From an uncultured Hellea sp. (GTDB lineage Bacteria; Pseudomonadota; Alphaproteobacteria; Caulobacterales; Maricaulaceae), in assembly GCA_938007935.1 (NCBI GenBank), contig CALLMD010000002.1:1-64000 (forward strand): a DNA stretch of 64,000 nucleotides, in the 5' to 3' direction. The notes below the pieces were generated by a model. The model worked only from the letters and a program-made list of their open reading frames with translations. It was not told the DNA's origin and searched no databases. The translations under genes and the position numbers were made by a program. Below, piece by piece: positions 1 through 7,510 of the stretch (positions are counted from its first letter, which is position 1; every line of letters starts with the position of its first letter).

Positions 1-786
1 AGCCCGTCTTAACAGCTCAATATAGCCGCCTTGGACAAAGGCACGGCCACGATCTCTCGCGCGAACAGCGCGGTCTTTAAGCGAGCGATTATAGCCCCAT
101 TCCATTGCCACGCGGTCTTGTCCAACAAGCGCAATGGCCACATCTTTTAATGTGCCAGTCGAACTATGACCGCCGTCATATACATCCCAAGCCAGAAGCC
201 CTTCGAGGAGTTTCTCCCGGTTTGGAGGCCGTTTTGCGGGAGCAGGCATACCGCTATCGGATCTATGTAAAGAGAAGAGCTGTTCTATGCTGGAAATGCG
301 TTGCGGGAGGTCACAGCTCCCTGTCAATTTCACCTCAATAGATGTGTCATCATCTAATCTTGTGATGTCTTGGCTCACCATTTGAATCCAAAAATGATGG
401 CCGCCAAGTCGTATATGGCGCTCTCCATCAACCGTATCTAGCACTGTGGGGCAGCATTTTAGAGACGACAAAGAAAACCCGTTTCTAGTTTTTTGCCCCT
501 GCACAGAGAGTGACACCGACAGCGTTCTTCTCAGCAGGTTTGGCCGCCAAAAGACGGGCACTTCACTTGCGCTATGTTCTGGGTCGGCAAAGGTAACAAG
601 ACCAAAGACTTCTGCTTCAAGATAGGGCCGCTCAAGCCTTACATATCGCAAACTTGAACGCGCATCGCATATTCGAGGCCGCGCATTATCATATCTCGCC
701 CAAGCTCTACGGTAAGCATGATTACGCCGCAGTCCCTCCCAAGCCCAAGCTGCATCCGATATAAAAACCCTGTCATTTCTGTCCAT
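1..786 (-). CDS. DUF2285-domain protein, 3' end cut by the window edge
   Basis: An open frame of 262 codons runs from ATG at 786 down to base 1 without a stop. The ATG is preceded by a GGAGG ribosome binding site. The N-terminus holds the WAWEGLRRN-type motif (residues about 13-21) of the DUF6499 domain usually joined to DUF2285. The middle has the SEVPVFWRP motif before DUF2285. The C-terminal part has the DUF2285 pattern: an AWDVYDGG-like helix, a SLKDRAVRARDRGRA segment and GGYIELLRR. Family members are about 260-290 aa, so only a few residues are probably missing. DUF2285 proteins are putative DNA-binding regulators of alphaproteobacterial conjugative elements; the exact function is not established. 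Two tandem hairpins separate it from the upstream DUF736 gene. Confidence 0.85.
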   Translation of the reverse strand, partial: MDRNDRVFISDAAWAWEGLRRNHAYRRAWARYDNARPRICDARSSLRYVRLERPYLEAEVFGLVTFADPEHSASEVPVFWRPNLLRRTLSVSLSVQGQKTRNGFSLSSLKCCPTVLDTVDGERHIRLGGHHFWIQMVSQDITRLDDDTSIEVKLTGSCDLPQRISSIEQLFSLHRSDSGMPAPAKRPPNREKLLEGLLAWDVYDGGHSSTGTLKDVAIALVGQDRVAMEWGYNRSLKDRAVRARDRGRAFVQGGYIELLRRA

Positions 787-869
787 ATTGCCCTCCACAA
801 GCCCTTAACAGGCAAGTAGAACAAAATAGGAACATTTTCCTACAAAAGTAAACAACTGAATCATAAAAA

Positions 870-895
870 GAGTCAGTATTTCTCAATACTGACTC
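870..895 (-). terminator. Rho-independent terminator, second of two
   Basis: An 11-bp perfect stem (870-880 with 885-895, loop TCTC) is followed on the minus strand by a run of five T. It lies downstream of DUF736 and its first terminator, just before the DUF2285 gene. Confidence 0.7.
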
Positions 896-925
896 CGTTA
901 CTTCCGAAATTGAGGCATGAAAAAA

Positions 926-951
926 CCCGCATCAGCCAAAGGCCGATGCGG
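926..951 (-). terminator. Rho-independent terminator of the DUF736 gene
   Basis: The stem CCCGCATCAGCC/GGCCGATGCGGG (one mismatch, loop of 3) is followed on the minus strand by a run of six T. It begins 15 nt after the DUF736 stop codon. Confidence 0.85.
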
Positions 952-966
952 GTGTGTCAGCGTGAA

Positions 967-1293
967 TTAAGCGTCTTGCGGGTTCCAGAGGATCGCAAAT
1001 TCATCCGCCTCTTTGCCGTAAGCCTGACCAAGATTGGCATAGACTTTACGCGGGCCGAGGGTCGGATGGGCGAAGGTGAGCGAGATATATTCTTTCCCGC
1101 TGACTTCGCCGGTCTTAAACCAGCCGCCGCCAAGTTCCTGACCGCGATTATCAACAATCCGAAAGTCGGGCTGTTTGTCGGTCTCTTTATTGTCATTTGC
1201 GACAATATTGATGCGGGACGCGCCGCCGAGGTTCAGGGTGCCTTGAAAGTTACCCACTTCATTTTTCGTTACATATCCAAGTGCTTGTGCCAT
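967..1293 (-). CDS. DUF736 family protein
   Basis: A 108-aa protein matching DUF736: an N-terminal beta segment (GYVTKNEVGNFQGTL), a central FRIVDNRGQELGGGWFKT block, and a C-terminal YANLGQ...ILWNP end. DUF736 proteins are small, mostly beta-strand proteins of unknown function found in conjugative elements and plasmids of Alphaproteobacteria, typically beside DUF2285 and ParB-like genes as here. I chose the ATG at 1293 because TTGGAGAC precedes it by 7 nt; an in-frame start at 1308 would add five residues and has poorer support. The gene is closed by a strong terminator. A decayed copy of its 3' half lies in inverted orientation at 1754-1949. Confidence 0.9.
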   Translation of the reverse strand: MAQALGYVTKNEVGNFQGTLNLGGASRINIVANDNKETDKQPDFRIVDNRGQELGGGWFKTGEVSGKEYISLTFAHPTLGPRKVYANLGQAYGKEADEFAILWNPQDA

Positions 1294-1753
1294 GGTTTCA
1301 GTCTCCAAATTATGTCAGCGAAATCTCGGGAGCCAATCTCCCTGCTGACAAAAACCGTCCGCTCCAAGTTCTGATATGACGAGGCGCGCAGCGTCCGTAA
1401 CGCAGTGGAGATAGGCCAAAGGGGCGCTATTTTGTTTCGCGATGAATATGCGTTTGCGCAGCAAACGTAGAGAGGAAAAGAGTGACGCTTAGTGAAACGG
1501 TGGCCTATTCGGCAGAGCAGGTTTTGGTGCAGGTTCTAATTGTTCAGCAGGGTATTGGCTCACTCTACATATTTTGTTGATATGATTTTGAGACGCCTAA
1601 ACTATGGTGCGAGTATTTGGATATGTTTATAACTAAATCTGATGGGGGTCACTTGAGAGGCATCCTTACGCCTTGGCGGCCCTGCTTGCCTCATTAACAT
1701 TGCCGCTATGATGACAATGAAGAGAGCGGCAAACAGCCCTATACTTGAGGTCT

Positions 1754-1949
1754 GTTGATAGTCGCGGTCAGGAACTTGGCAGTCTTCGCGGCTGTTTTAA
1801 GACCCGCTAAGTCTGCCTTAAAAGACTATATCTCGCTCACCTTCGCCCATCCGACCCTCGGCCCGCGTAAAGTCTACGCCAATCTCGGTCAGGCTTTCGG
1901 TAAAGAGGCCATATGAATTTGCCCCTCTGGAACCCACAAGACGTCTTAA
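1754..1949 (+). pseudogene. Decayed partial second copy of DUF736
   Basis: The plus strand carries recognisable pieces of the DUF736 C-terminal half in shifting frames: VDSRGQELG at 1754-1780, then YISLTFAHPTLGPRKVYANL and GQAFGKEA around 1828-1914, then LPLWNPQD near 1920-1943. Stops and frameshifts interrupt them. The DNA is close to that of the intact gene at 967-1293 but lies in the opposite orientation. The N-terminal half is not visible. It cannot make a DUF736 protein and is best read as a remnant of an inverted duplication or of a second element. Confidence 0.8.
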
Positions 1950-2028
1950 TCTTTCCGCGCCCCGACCCGTCTCGGCTCACGCTGATGGGCGGTATTTTTA
2001 GGGGCGCAATTTACCCGCCCTCAAAGCA

Positions 2029-2057
2029 AAGCCCCCGCCAGTTGGCGGGGGCTTTTT
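2029..2057. terminator. Bidirectional-type terminator after the ParB-like gene
   Basis: A GC-rich perfect inverted repeat AAGCCCCCGCCA / TGGCGGGGGCTT (2029-2040 with 2043-2054) has a T-run on the plus side (2053-2057) and a T-rich tail on the minus strand. It starts 20 nt beyond the stop of the ParB-like gene and so probably ends that operon. Confidence 0.85.
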
Positions 2058-2076
2058 CTCATACCTTCGCTTAAAC

Positions 2077-3828
2077 TCATGCGGGTTTGAACATCTTGTC
2101 AATGCGCCGCGCCCGTTCTGCGGGGGCGCATCCATTGACCGCCTTATAGGGCTTTGCAGGGAAAGCGGCCCATCTCGGGAGCCAGTCGGGACTTGCGTCC
2201 TCAACGCCGTGTCCTGCCATGCGGTTCTTGATGATTTGCTTTTGTTGCTTAGCGGTATCGGTAACCGCGCCATCGGCGCAAGACTTTCCGGCAATCTCTT
2301 TGACCATCGCATTGATGGTGGGCTTATCGCGCAGAATGTCAAAAAAGGCATCATCAGGCGTCCAATAATCGCCAAAGTCTGGCGCGGTCAGTATGCCGAC
2401 AGCTTCAACTTCACTGCTATCTACGGCCAGTGTTTCGCTTAGGCAGAAAGCCTGAATGCGTAACACGTCTGCGTCTTCCAGTGTGAGTAGCCGCGCGAAT
2501 ATCTCGCAGACATCATAAGGGCTATGGTGACGGTAGTAGATTTGCGGGTGCTCTTGGGACAGCCCAAGCAGGTCGCAGACCGCTTGGCGTTCCTCGGCCA
2601 GTATGGCTTCGGCCTTACTGGCTTCCACACTGGCTTGGGTTTCAGGCTTGCGGCTTCGGGGGCTTTTCCCGTCAATCTTCCAGTTCCGCGCCCCGCATAT
2701 CATATGCGCGACTGACAAACGGAGTGCCAAGTCTGGCCGCTTGATAAGCTCGGCTCTCGCAATGCTATGACGGTGCAAGTTCATATAATCGGCCATCGGC
2801 CCCGACATTTCAGGCTTGCTTGTCGTTGACGTTTTCGCGCCCTCGGCCTCGCCATTTGATAAGGCGCGGCGTATCTTTTGCGCCTCGGCGTCCGTGATAT
2901 AGCCCTCATAGAACGTGACTTCACCGCTATCTCGGATTTCGACGTAAACCCGCCCGCCTTGCTCTTTGGGGTGCAGAACGTGGTTATATCGGGGAAAGTA
3001 ATGACCCCGCTCTCCAAGTATGACGTCCTTCCATCCATCGGCTTTATAAGCCTCAACCGCTTCGGCTATAGCCGCGTTCTGACTTTCCCAAAAATGCTCC
3101 GTATCGGCAAATTGACCATGCTCTCCGAATAGGTCGGTCAGAATATCGCCGCTATAAGTGCTAACATCAAACAAGGCTTTATCGGTGGTGATAACCCCGC
3201 CGCCCGTGAGCCATGATTTGAGTTGGTTGCCTGTTGGGCAATAATCATCCGAATTGAAAAGTGCTATCCATTCGGTCTGTTGTTCTTCCGTGGCCATCGT
3301 CAAAGCACGAATAGATGCCGCGTCAATCTGCTGATTGGTATAGGCTTCGCGCACATCTGGAATAAGTGCTCCAAGTGCTAAGCGGCGTTTGACAGAGTTG
3401 GCCGTAATACCGAATACGGCGGCAATATCGTCAACGCTCTGGCCTTTATCAGATAAGACTTTGAACGCTTCATATTGCTCCATCTCTGTGGGCGCTAATC
3501 GTGCCACGTTCTCAATGATGCTTGTTTCAATGGCAAGCGCGTCATCTTTTGCGTCCATGACGCAACACGGTACATCGGCGATGTCTGTGCCTTGCTCTTC
3601 AAGCGTAGCAAGGCAGAAATGGCGGCGGCGTCCTGCAACAATGCCGTATTTCGGTTTCTTGGCTGTGCCACCCTCACGGCGTACGATTAAGGGCTGACGG
3701 ATGCCGCGCTCTTTCACGCTCGGCAAGATGTCGTCAATGTCGGGGGCCGTATCGGAGTGGCGCATATTCAGCTTTGAGATATGCAATTGGGAGAAGGGAA
3801 TGAATTTTAAGTTGAAAGGTTTGCTCAT
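2077..3828 (-). CDS. ParB/RepB/Spo0J-like protein of conjugative-element type
   Basis: A 583-aa protein. Residues about 8-110 form a ParB N-terminal domain (FIPFSQLHISKLNMR, IRQPLIVRR, GIVAGRRRHFCLATL). It is followed by a KorB/ParB helix-turn-helix (about 110-180; EMEQYEAFKVLSDKGQSVDDIAAVFGI). The C-terminal 400 residues are the long extension seen in ParB-like proteins of alphaproteobacterial conjugative elements and are not found in chromosomal ParB (about 300 aa). Its likely role is element maintenance or regulation rather than chromosome segregation; this is inference. It follows the small-protein/ArdA operon on the same strand and ends before a strong terminator. Confidence 0.85.
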   Translation of the reverse strand: MSKPFNLKFIPFSQLHISKLNMRHSDTAPDIDDILPSVKERGIRQPLIVRREGGTAKKPKYGIVAGRRRHFCLATLEEQGTDIADVPCCVMDAKDDALAIETSIIENVARLAPTEMEQYEAFKVLSDKGQSVDDIAAVFGITANSVKRRLALGALIPDVREAYTNQQIDAASIRALTMATEEQQTEWIALFNSDDYCPTGNQLKSWLTGGGVITTDKALFDVSTYSGDILTDLFGEHGQFADTEHFWESQNAAIAEAVEAYKADGWKDVILGERGHYFPRYNHVLHPKEQGGRVYVEIRDSGEVTFYEGYITDAEAQKIRRALSNGEAEGAKTSTTSKPEMSGPMADYMNLHRHSIARAELIKRPDLALRLSVAHMICGARNWKIDGKSPRSRKPETQASVEASKAEAILAEERQAVCDLLGLSQEHPQIYYRHHSPYDVCEIFARLLTLEDADVLRIQAFCLSETLAVDSSEVEAVGILTAPDFGDYWTPDDAFFDILRDKPTINAMVKEIAGKSCADGAVTDTAKQQKQIIKNRMAGHGVEDASPDWLPRWAAFPAKPYKAVNGCAPAERARRIDKMFKPA

Positions 3829-3837
3829 GGGAGCCTC

Positions 3838-4062
3838 CTATTTGTGAGTTGGGATGAGGTCTAACAAGTCAATTTGCGCACGGCCGACCTCGTCGAATAA
3901 GCCGTGGTCGCATGGCTTCTGCCCTGCATGGGGGTTGCGTTTGGGAGTCATGGGGTGAGATGTTCGGGCGGTGAGCTTCTCGCCAAGGGTGACGGGGCGA
4001 ACCCCGTCAATCAGGCTCTGCTCTCCAACCTCTGTGGACTCATATGTGCGCGGCGCAGTCAC
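3838..4062 (-). CDS. Small conjugative-element protein, 74 aa
   Basis: Starts with GTG at 4062, overlapping the upstream stop by GTGA (4059-4062), which indicates translational coupling. The C-terminal half (TPKRNPHAGQKPCDHGLF, then a short acidic tail) resembles a small protein recurrently found next to ParB in these elements. No domain or function is known to me. It lies 9 nt upstream of the ParB-like gene. Confidence 0.6.
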   Translation of the reverse strand: MTAPRTYESTEVGEQSLIDGVRPVTLGEKLTARTSHPMTPKRNPHAGQKPCDHGLFDEVGRAQIDLLDLIPTHK

Positions 4063-4535
4063 GCGACGGCCTCGTTTTCACAGAGAATGGCACATTGCCG
4101 TTTCCGTTCCGCTTTCGCCGCCTCAAGCGCTTCGGGCAAAAGTTCATTCGCGACTTCGGTTAGATAGGCGTTATCGCTGTCGGGATAATTCGCTTCTATG
4201 CCCCAAAGGCTTGCCGCATGGTCGTCCAGAGAAATGCCATCAATCGCGACTGACAGAATGACGCCGCAATAAAACCATTCGTCATTTTTCCACGCGGCCA
4301 TGACCGCTTCGGCTCTGGCTTGGGCTTTCGCAAAGCGATCTCGAAAGCCATTGCCTGACCCGATAAACCCTGCATCATCTTTATTTAGGCTCGGCCAGAA
4401 TCCGTCTTGGCGCTCGTCTGGTGCGTCTAGCGTCTCGTCATGGCTAATTCGGGCTGTCACGGTGTAGCCATCAACGGTGCAAGTGATGGTATCGCCCACG
4501 CAAACAATGCTATCGAATTTCTGCGAAAAGGTCAT
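4059..4535 (-). CDS. Hypothetical conjugative-element accessory protein, 158 aa
   Basis: A soluble acidic protein without signal peptide or membrane segment. The N-terminus (VGDTITCTVDGYTVTARI) suggests a small beta domain. The central part (DDAGFIGS) and the helical C-terminus (LLPEALEAAKAERKRQ) look like a family common in alphaproteobacterial conjugative elements, but I cannot name it. It overlaps both neighbours: ATGA with the 64-aa gene upstream and GTGA with the 74-aa gene downstream. It is therefore the middle of a tightly coupled operon. Confidence 0.7.
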   Translation of the reverse strand: MTFSQKFDSIVCVGDTITCTVDGYTVTARISHDETLDAPDERQDGFWPSLNKDDAGFIGSGNGFRDRFAKAQARAEAVMAAWKNDEWFYCGVILSVAIDGISLDDHAASLWGIEANYPDSDNAYLTEVANELLPEALEAAKAERKRQCAILCENEAVA

Positions 4536-4726
4536 GCGACTCTCCGCATCTCAAACCCTGCTTTGTCGCAAAGGGTCTGCAAATGGGCCGCGTCTTGAGC
4601 GTCTAGGTCGTCGCCTAATTGCGTGTATATTGTGCCTTGGCGCAGTCCGCTATGGCGCTTGACCACATGGCTCCACCGATACGGGCCGCGCCCATCTTCT
4701 CTCGGTTTTACTTGATAACGGGCCAT
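4532..4726 (-). CDS. Hypothetical conjugative-element protein, 64 aa
   Basis: A basic 64-aa protein (MARYQVKPREDGRGPYRWSH at the start). I chose the ATG at 4726, two nt after the ArdA stop, rather than an in-frame TTG at 4741. It overlaps the next gene by ATGA. No recognised domain. The compact operon arrangement and codon use support it as real. Confidence 0.6.
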   Translation of the reverse strand: MARYQVKPREDGRGPYRWSHVVKRHSGLRQGTIYTQLGDDLDAQDAAHLQTLCDKAGFEMRRVA

Positions 4727-4728
4727 GA

Positions 4729-5331
4729 CTAATGCGCCCAAAAAATGTGAACAGAACCGCTAACTTCAAAGGTCAGAAAGTCGCCTGACTGCTCATAGTC
4801 ATGTGCCATTGCTTTATAGTCGATATAAGGCGCGAGACGTTCGGGGATTGTCTCGCCGCTCTGCTCGGTCAATTCCTTGGCGTAATCTGCGAGGCTGTCA
4901 TATTCTCCTGCATATTCATCAAAGCGGGCTTTAGCGTCTTCGATATTGCCGCCGTAATAGTTTAAGACTTGCGCCCCTAACTCGCCGCGCTCTCGGATAT
5001 AGTCGGCAAGCTCTACGACATTTTCAAAACTAAAATATTCGCCAACCTCCGCGCCCGCAAACCCCTCATAATCATGTATGGCCCATTCTTCGGCGTCTTC
5101 CTCAATCGGTGACGCGGCAAGCATATCCTGCACAGCTTGCCAAATCGCGGCCTCGTCCGTGACCTCAATCCAACGCCCATGCAAATGGCCGTTATTATAA
5201 GCGGCCAAACACGCCACATAGATGCGGATGGGGTCAGGTGTTGGCGCTGCAAAAATATCAGGCTCTGGAGGCGTAGCGTTTGGCGGTTGGTGGTCAAAGC
5301 TGGCTTGTGGTTCGGCTTGGCAAAAGGTCAT
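4729..5331 (-). CDS. ardA: ArdA-type antirestriction protein
   Basis: A 200-aa protein with a proline-rich N-terminal extension of about 32 residues followed by the ArdA family pattern: RIYVACLAAYNNGHLHGRWI, the IHDYEGF motif, an acidic middle and an SGSVHIF C-terminal end. ArdA proteins are DNA-mimic inhibitors of type I restriction-modification enzymes, made early after conjugative entry. The high Asp/Glu content fits DNA mimicry. It is the first gene of a coupled operon with three small proteins and the ParB-like gene. Its promoter should lie in 5332-5590. Confidence 0.92.
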   Translation of the reverse strand: MTFCQAEPQASFDHQPPNATPPEPDIFAAPTPDPIRIYVACLAAYNNGHLHGRWIEVTDEAAIWQAVQDMLAASPIEEDAEEWAIHDYEGFAGAEVGEYFSFENVVELADYIRERGELGAQVLNYYGGNIEDAKARFDEYAGEYDSLADYAKELTEQSGETIPERLAPYIDYKAMAHDYEQSGDFLTFEVSGSVHIFWAH

Positions 5332-6148
5332 CGGTCTGTCTCCAATGCCGCTCCCAAAACGGGCGCGCCCCGCGCCTAATCAGACGCGGCACGTTCCCCC
5401 CGCAGGGGGGCGGGGGGAAGCGGCAAGAGGCCAGTCCAGCGAGGGGTAATAAGGCGCGCCGCAAGGTTTTTGGTATGAGACTGTAAAAAGACTTAGATGA
5501 CTATGGCCAAAGGCCTTGCGGCGGGACTGCCCGTCGCCAGATTGGCCGACCGCTTCCCGCCGTCCCCCGAGGAGGAACAAACAAAAAGCCGGCCCATCTT
5601 GGGCCGACCTTTTAATTTAATCTATCACCATTTCAGACACTGACATTTAAAAATCTAATCATGTAAGCGAGCGACCCCTCTGGTAAGGCCAGCGGGACGC
5701 GCGAGCGTAGGCAGGCGCCAAGCGGCCCTTGGCTCGTCCCCTTGGGGCGAAGCTCAAAGGCTGCACAGGCCCGCAGCCCCGTCGCCGCTTAGAACGCGGG
5801 CAGATCCAGCCCCGGCTAAGAGTCGGGATGGTCTGCCCGAGATCGGCTGTCTTCACATTCGCCTCAGGCGAAAATGAAGGGAGCAAGCGTGTGCCGGGAT
5901 GCGGAATAGTTCGCGGCCAAGCGGACGCCTGAAATAAAAGCCCCGATAGCGGCAAGCGTCAGGGATGAAAGCCGCATGGCCAAGAGCGCAAAGCGGGCTT
6001 GGTTCACGACAGCCCGGCCCGTAGCCGCGCGAAGGGAGACGCCCATACCTTCTTATTCTGGCTTCCTTCTCTTTTCCCACGCTCTTCTCAGTCTCGGAAA
6101 AACTAGAATTCTTATGGATTATAATCTCTCAACCGCTAAACTCAGCCC
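5332..6148. other. Gene-free GC-rich region of the element; candidate oriT or structured RNA
   Basis: About 800 bp with no coding frame that I can support; the open frames here lack ribosome binding sites and family resemblance. It contains a C6-GCA-G6 palindrome at 5396-5410 and a terminator-like hairpin at 5588-5608. From about 5646 to 6050 there is a dense run of short GC-rich inverted repeats, including GCCTCAGGC at 5861-5869. The segment near 5940-6045 (GATAGCGGCAAGCGTCAGGG followed by GACAGCCCGGCCC) looks to me like a noncoding block that recurs in conjugative elements, but I cannot confirm this here. Confidence 0.4.
5588..5608 (-). terminator. Terminator-like hairpin facing a gene-free region
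   Basis: A 7-bp stem (5590-5596 with 5600-5606, loop TCT) is followed on the minus strand by GCTTTTTG. No minus-strand protein gene lies upstream of it (5609-6070), so if it works it would end a noncoding transcript. Confidence 0.5.
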
Positions 6149-6463
6149 ATGCTATCCCTACCGCCCTATATCCTCTTACTCGGGGCCTGCACCGCTTGGA
6201 TTGGCCTCATGCTAAACTGGTCGCGCTATATCCACGGCGTGACAGAGAAACGCCGTCTACAGGCAGCAAAACAAGGAGAGGCTCCCCCCGATATTAAAGG
6301 CGTGTCTAACTATGAACGGGCAGAGATCATGGCGCGCGCTCACAGGGCTATGAAAATAACCCCTCTTGAAAAATGGATTGGCAGAGGATTAATGTTCGCT
6401 GTGCCGCTCTTAATTCTGACTGTATTTTTAATTAACATGCCGGTAGGATTTAACGGCCTGTAA
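6149..6463 (+). CDS. Small two-helix membrane protein, hypothetical
   Basis: A 104-aa protein with a hydrophobic N-terminal helix (about residues 4-24), a charged cytoplasmic-looking middle, and a second helix (about 80-100, FAVPLLILTVFLI). No recognised family. No clear ribosome binding site precedes the ATG, so the start is uncertain. It is the first gene after the GC-rich element region and may be host DNA. Confidence 0.55.
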   Translation: MLSLPPYILLLGACTAWIGLMLNWSRYIHGVTEKRRLQAAKQGEAPPDIKGVSNYERAEIMARAHRAMKITPLEKWIGRGLMFAVPLLILTVFLINMPVGFNGL

Positions 6464-6536
6464 AGTCCTCTTAAGCTTTGAAAATTGCTTTCTACACACA
6501 CAAATCAAATTAGGACTAAATTCCTACTTGACTCAT

Positions 6537-6551
6537 GTTCTATTTATGTTC
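6537..6551 (+). promoter_or_regulatory. Predicted LexA (SOS) box
   Basis: GTTC at 6537-6540, seven bases, then GTTC at 6548-6551: the direct-repeat operator of alphaproteobacterial LexA. It follows TTGACT at 6529-6534 and lies 29 nt before the start of the 100-aa gene. A second exact box lies upstream of the FAN1-like fragment at 21577. Confidence 0.75.
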
Positions 6552-6580
6552 TTTATGTTATATCAACATGGAGACCTCAA

Positions 6581-6883
6581 ATGAAACTGCCTCAGAAACC
6601 CCCGCCCGCCAAAGTGAAATTAAAAACCGTTCCGACAAAATCCATGGAGATAAAGACTCCTACTGATCTTATTGACCGACATTTCCTGAGTGAAGAGATC
6701 AAAGCACAATCAGACACATGGGACGCTGAAGCGCATTTTATAAAATTTGAACAAGCTCTAGATACACTTGACCTTATCTCGGACGCCCTGCCCGATGATC
6801 CAAAGCTCTCAAATGCCTTAAATGGACTCCACAGTAACTTTAGTAAAATATACAAGCAATCCTGGCCAAAATTAATGACGTGA
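6581..6883 (+). CDS. Hypothetical 100-aa protein, predicted SOS-regulated
   Basis: The ATG at 6581 has GGAG seven bases upstream. The protein has a basic, proline-rich N-terminus (PQKPPPAKVKLK) and a helical acidic C-terminal half (about residues 30-95). No signal peptide, membrane segment or recognised domain. The interest lies in its promoter: a perfect GTTC-N7-GTTC box just upstream predicts induction on DNA damage. A role in SOS is inference from the operator only. Confidence 0.65.
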   Translation: MKLPQKPPPAKVKLKTVPTKSMEIKTPTDLIDRHFLSEEIKAQSDTWDAEAHFIKFEQALDTLDLISDALPDDPKLSNALNGLHSNFSKIYKQSWPKLMT

Positions 6884-7510
6884 ACTTTAATAGTTTAAGT
6901 TATAACTTTCACGGCTGACACCAATCAGGCTTTTTTATTATGCCCAATAAACAGGCCAAATCATGTAAATAAAGACATATGTAGGCTCTATATGGAATAT
7001 ATTACCGTATTGACGAAAGTGCAGCTAGAGACCGGCCGAAACCGGAGACACGCAAATACAGGACGCGCCCAAGAGGGGCCGTCTCACTTCACAGGGAGCT
7101 GGTGAACTCCACACGCTGATTTGGCAGGCGTGCACGATATGATTACGCTCCCACATGGTATAACTCAAGCAAAAGCGACTTTGAGAATATGACCAAGGCG
7201 AATCAATACGCTTAACGAAACCCATGATCTGATGAGTTAATTGAGTCTCTGTGACAAAACCCGCATGGCTGTCACAGAGACTACACATCGGCGCAGTCGC
7301 GGCGATGAATGGCGGCAAGCCCCACAGTTTGCCGTCCACTTTATAATCAATTTTGCACAAGTAATTTGCACAATAGACGTTCTCATCTACTGTAAAAAAG
7401 TAAATAAACAAGCCAATCCCCTCTATTAATTACAGGGCCAACTACGCATTCATTTATGGTTCATATATGCAGACTTAGACCGCATTTTTACCGATTCTGG
7501 GGGTTCATTC
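6884..7510. other. Intergenic region without a supported gene
   Basis: About 630 bp. Open frames on both strands are present (for example 7025-7411 minus) but lack ribosome binding sites and any family resemblance. It contains a 13-bp perfect inverted repeat (7244-7256 / 7270-7282). The last 80 bp presumably hold the promoter of the IHF-TerB gene. Confidence 0.5.
7244..7282. repeat. 13-bp perfect inverted repeat
   Basis: AGTCTCTGTGACA at 7244-7256 is repeated in inverted form at 7270-7282 with a 13-nt loop. There is no T-run on either side, so it is not a typical terminator. It could be an operator, an RNA hairpin or a decayed mobile-element end. Confidence 0.7.

Larger units (their letters stand above)
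1..6070. mobile_element. Edge of an integrative conjugative element (backbone fragment)
   Basis: The genes here (DUF2285, DUF736, ParB-like, three small accessory proteins, ArdA) are the typical accessory backbone of alphaproteobacterial Trb/Tra-type conjugative elements. All lie on the minus strand and several overlap by 4 nt. The base composition is clearly more GC-rich than the region after about 6.1 kb. The element continues beyond the left edge. No relaxase, transfer gene or integrase for it is inside the window, so the right boundary near 6.07 kb is inferred only from the end of the GC-rich noncoding block. Confidence 0.6.

Noticed and set aside
105-341. Open frame on the plus strand near the left edge
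   Set aside because: It lies antisense to the DUF2285 gene, which has clear family motifs over the whole stretch.
5659-6215. Several GC-rich open frames in the element's noncoding block
   Set aside because: They overlap on both strands, are Arg/Pro/Gly-rich as expected from GC-rich noncoding DNA, and lack start signals.
7025-7411. 128-aa open frame on the minus strand
   Set aside because: No ribosome binding site and no family resemblance. A plus-strand frame overlaps it, and the composition looks non-coding.
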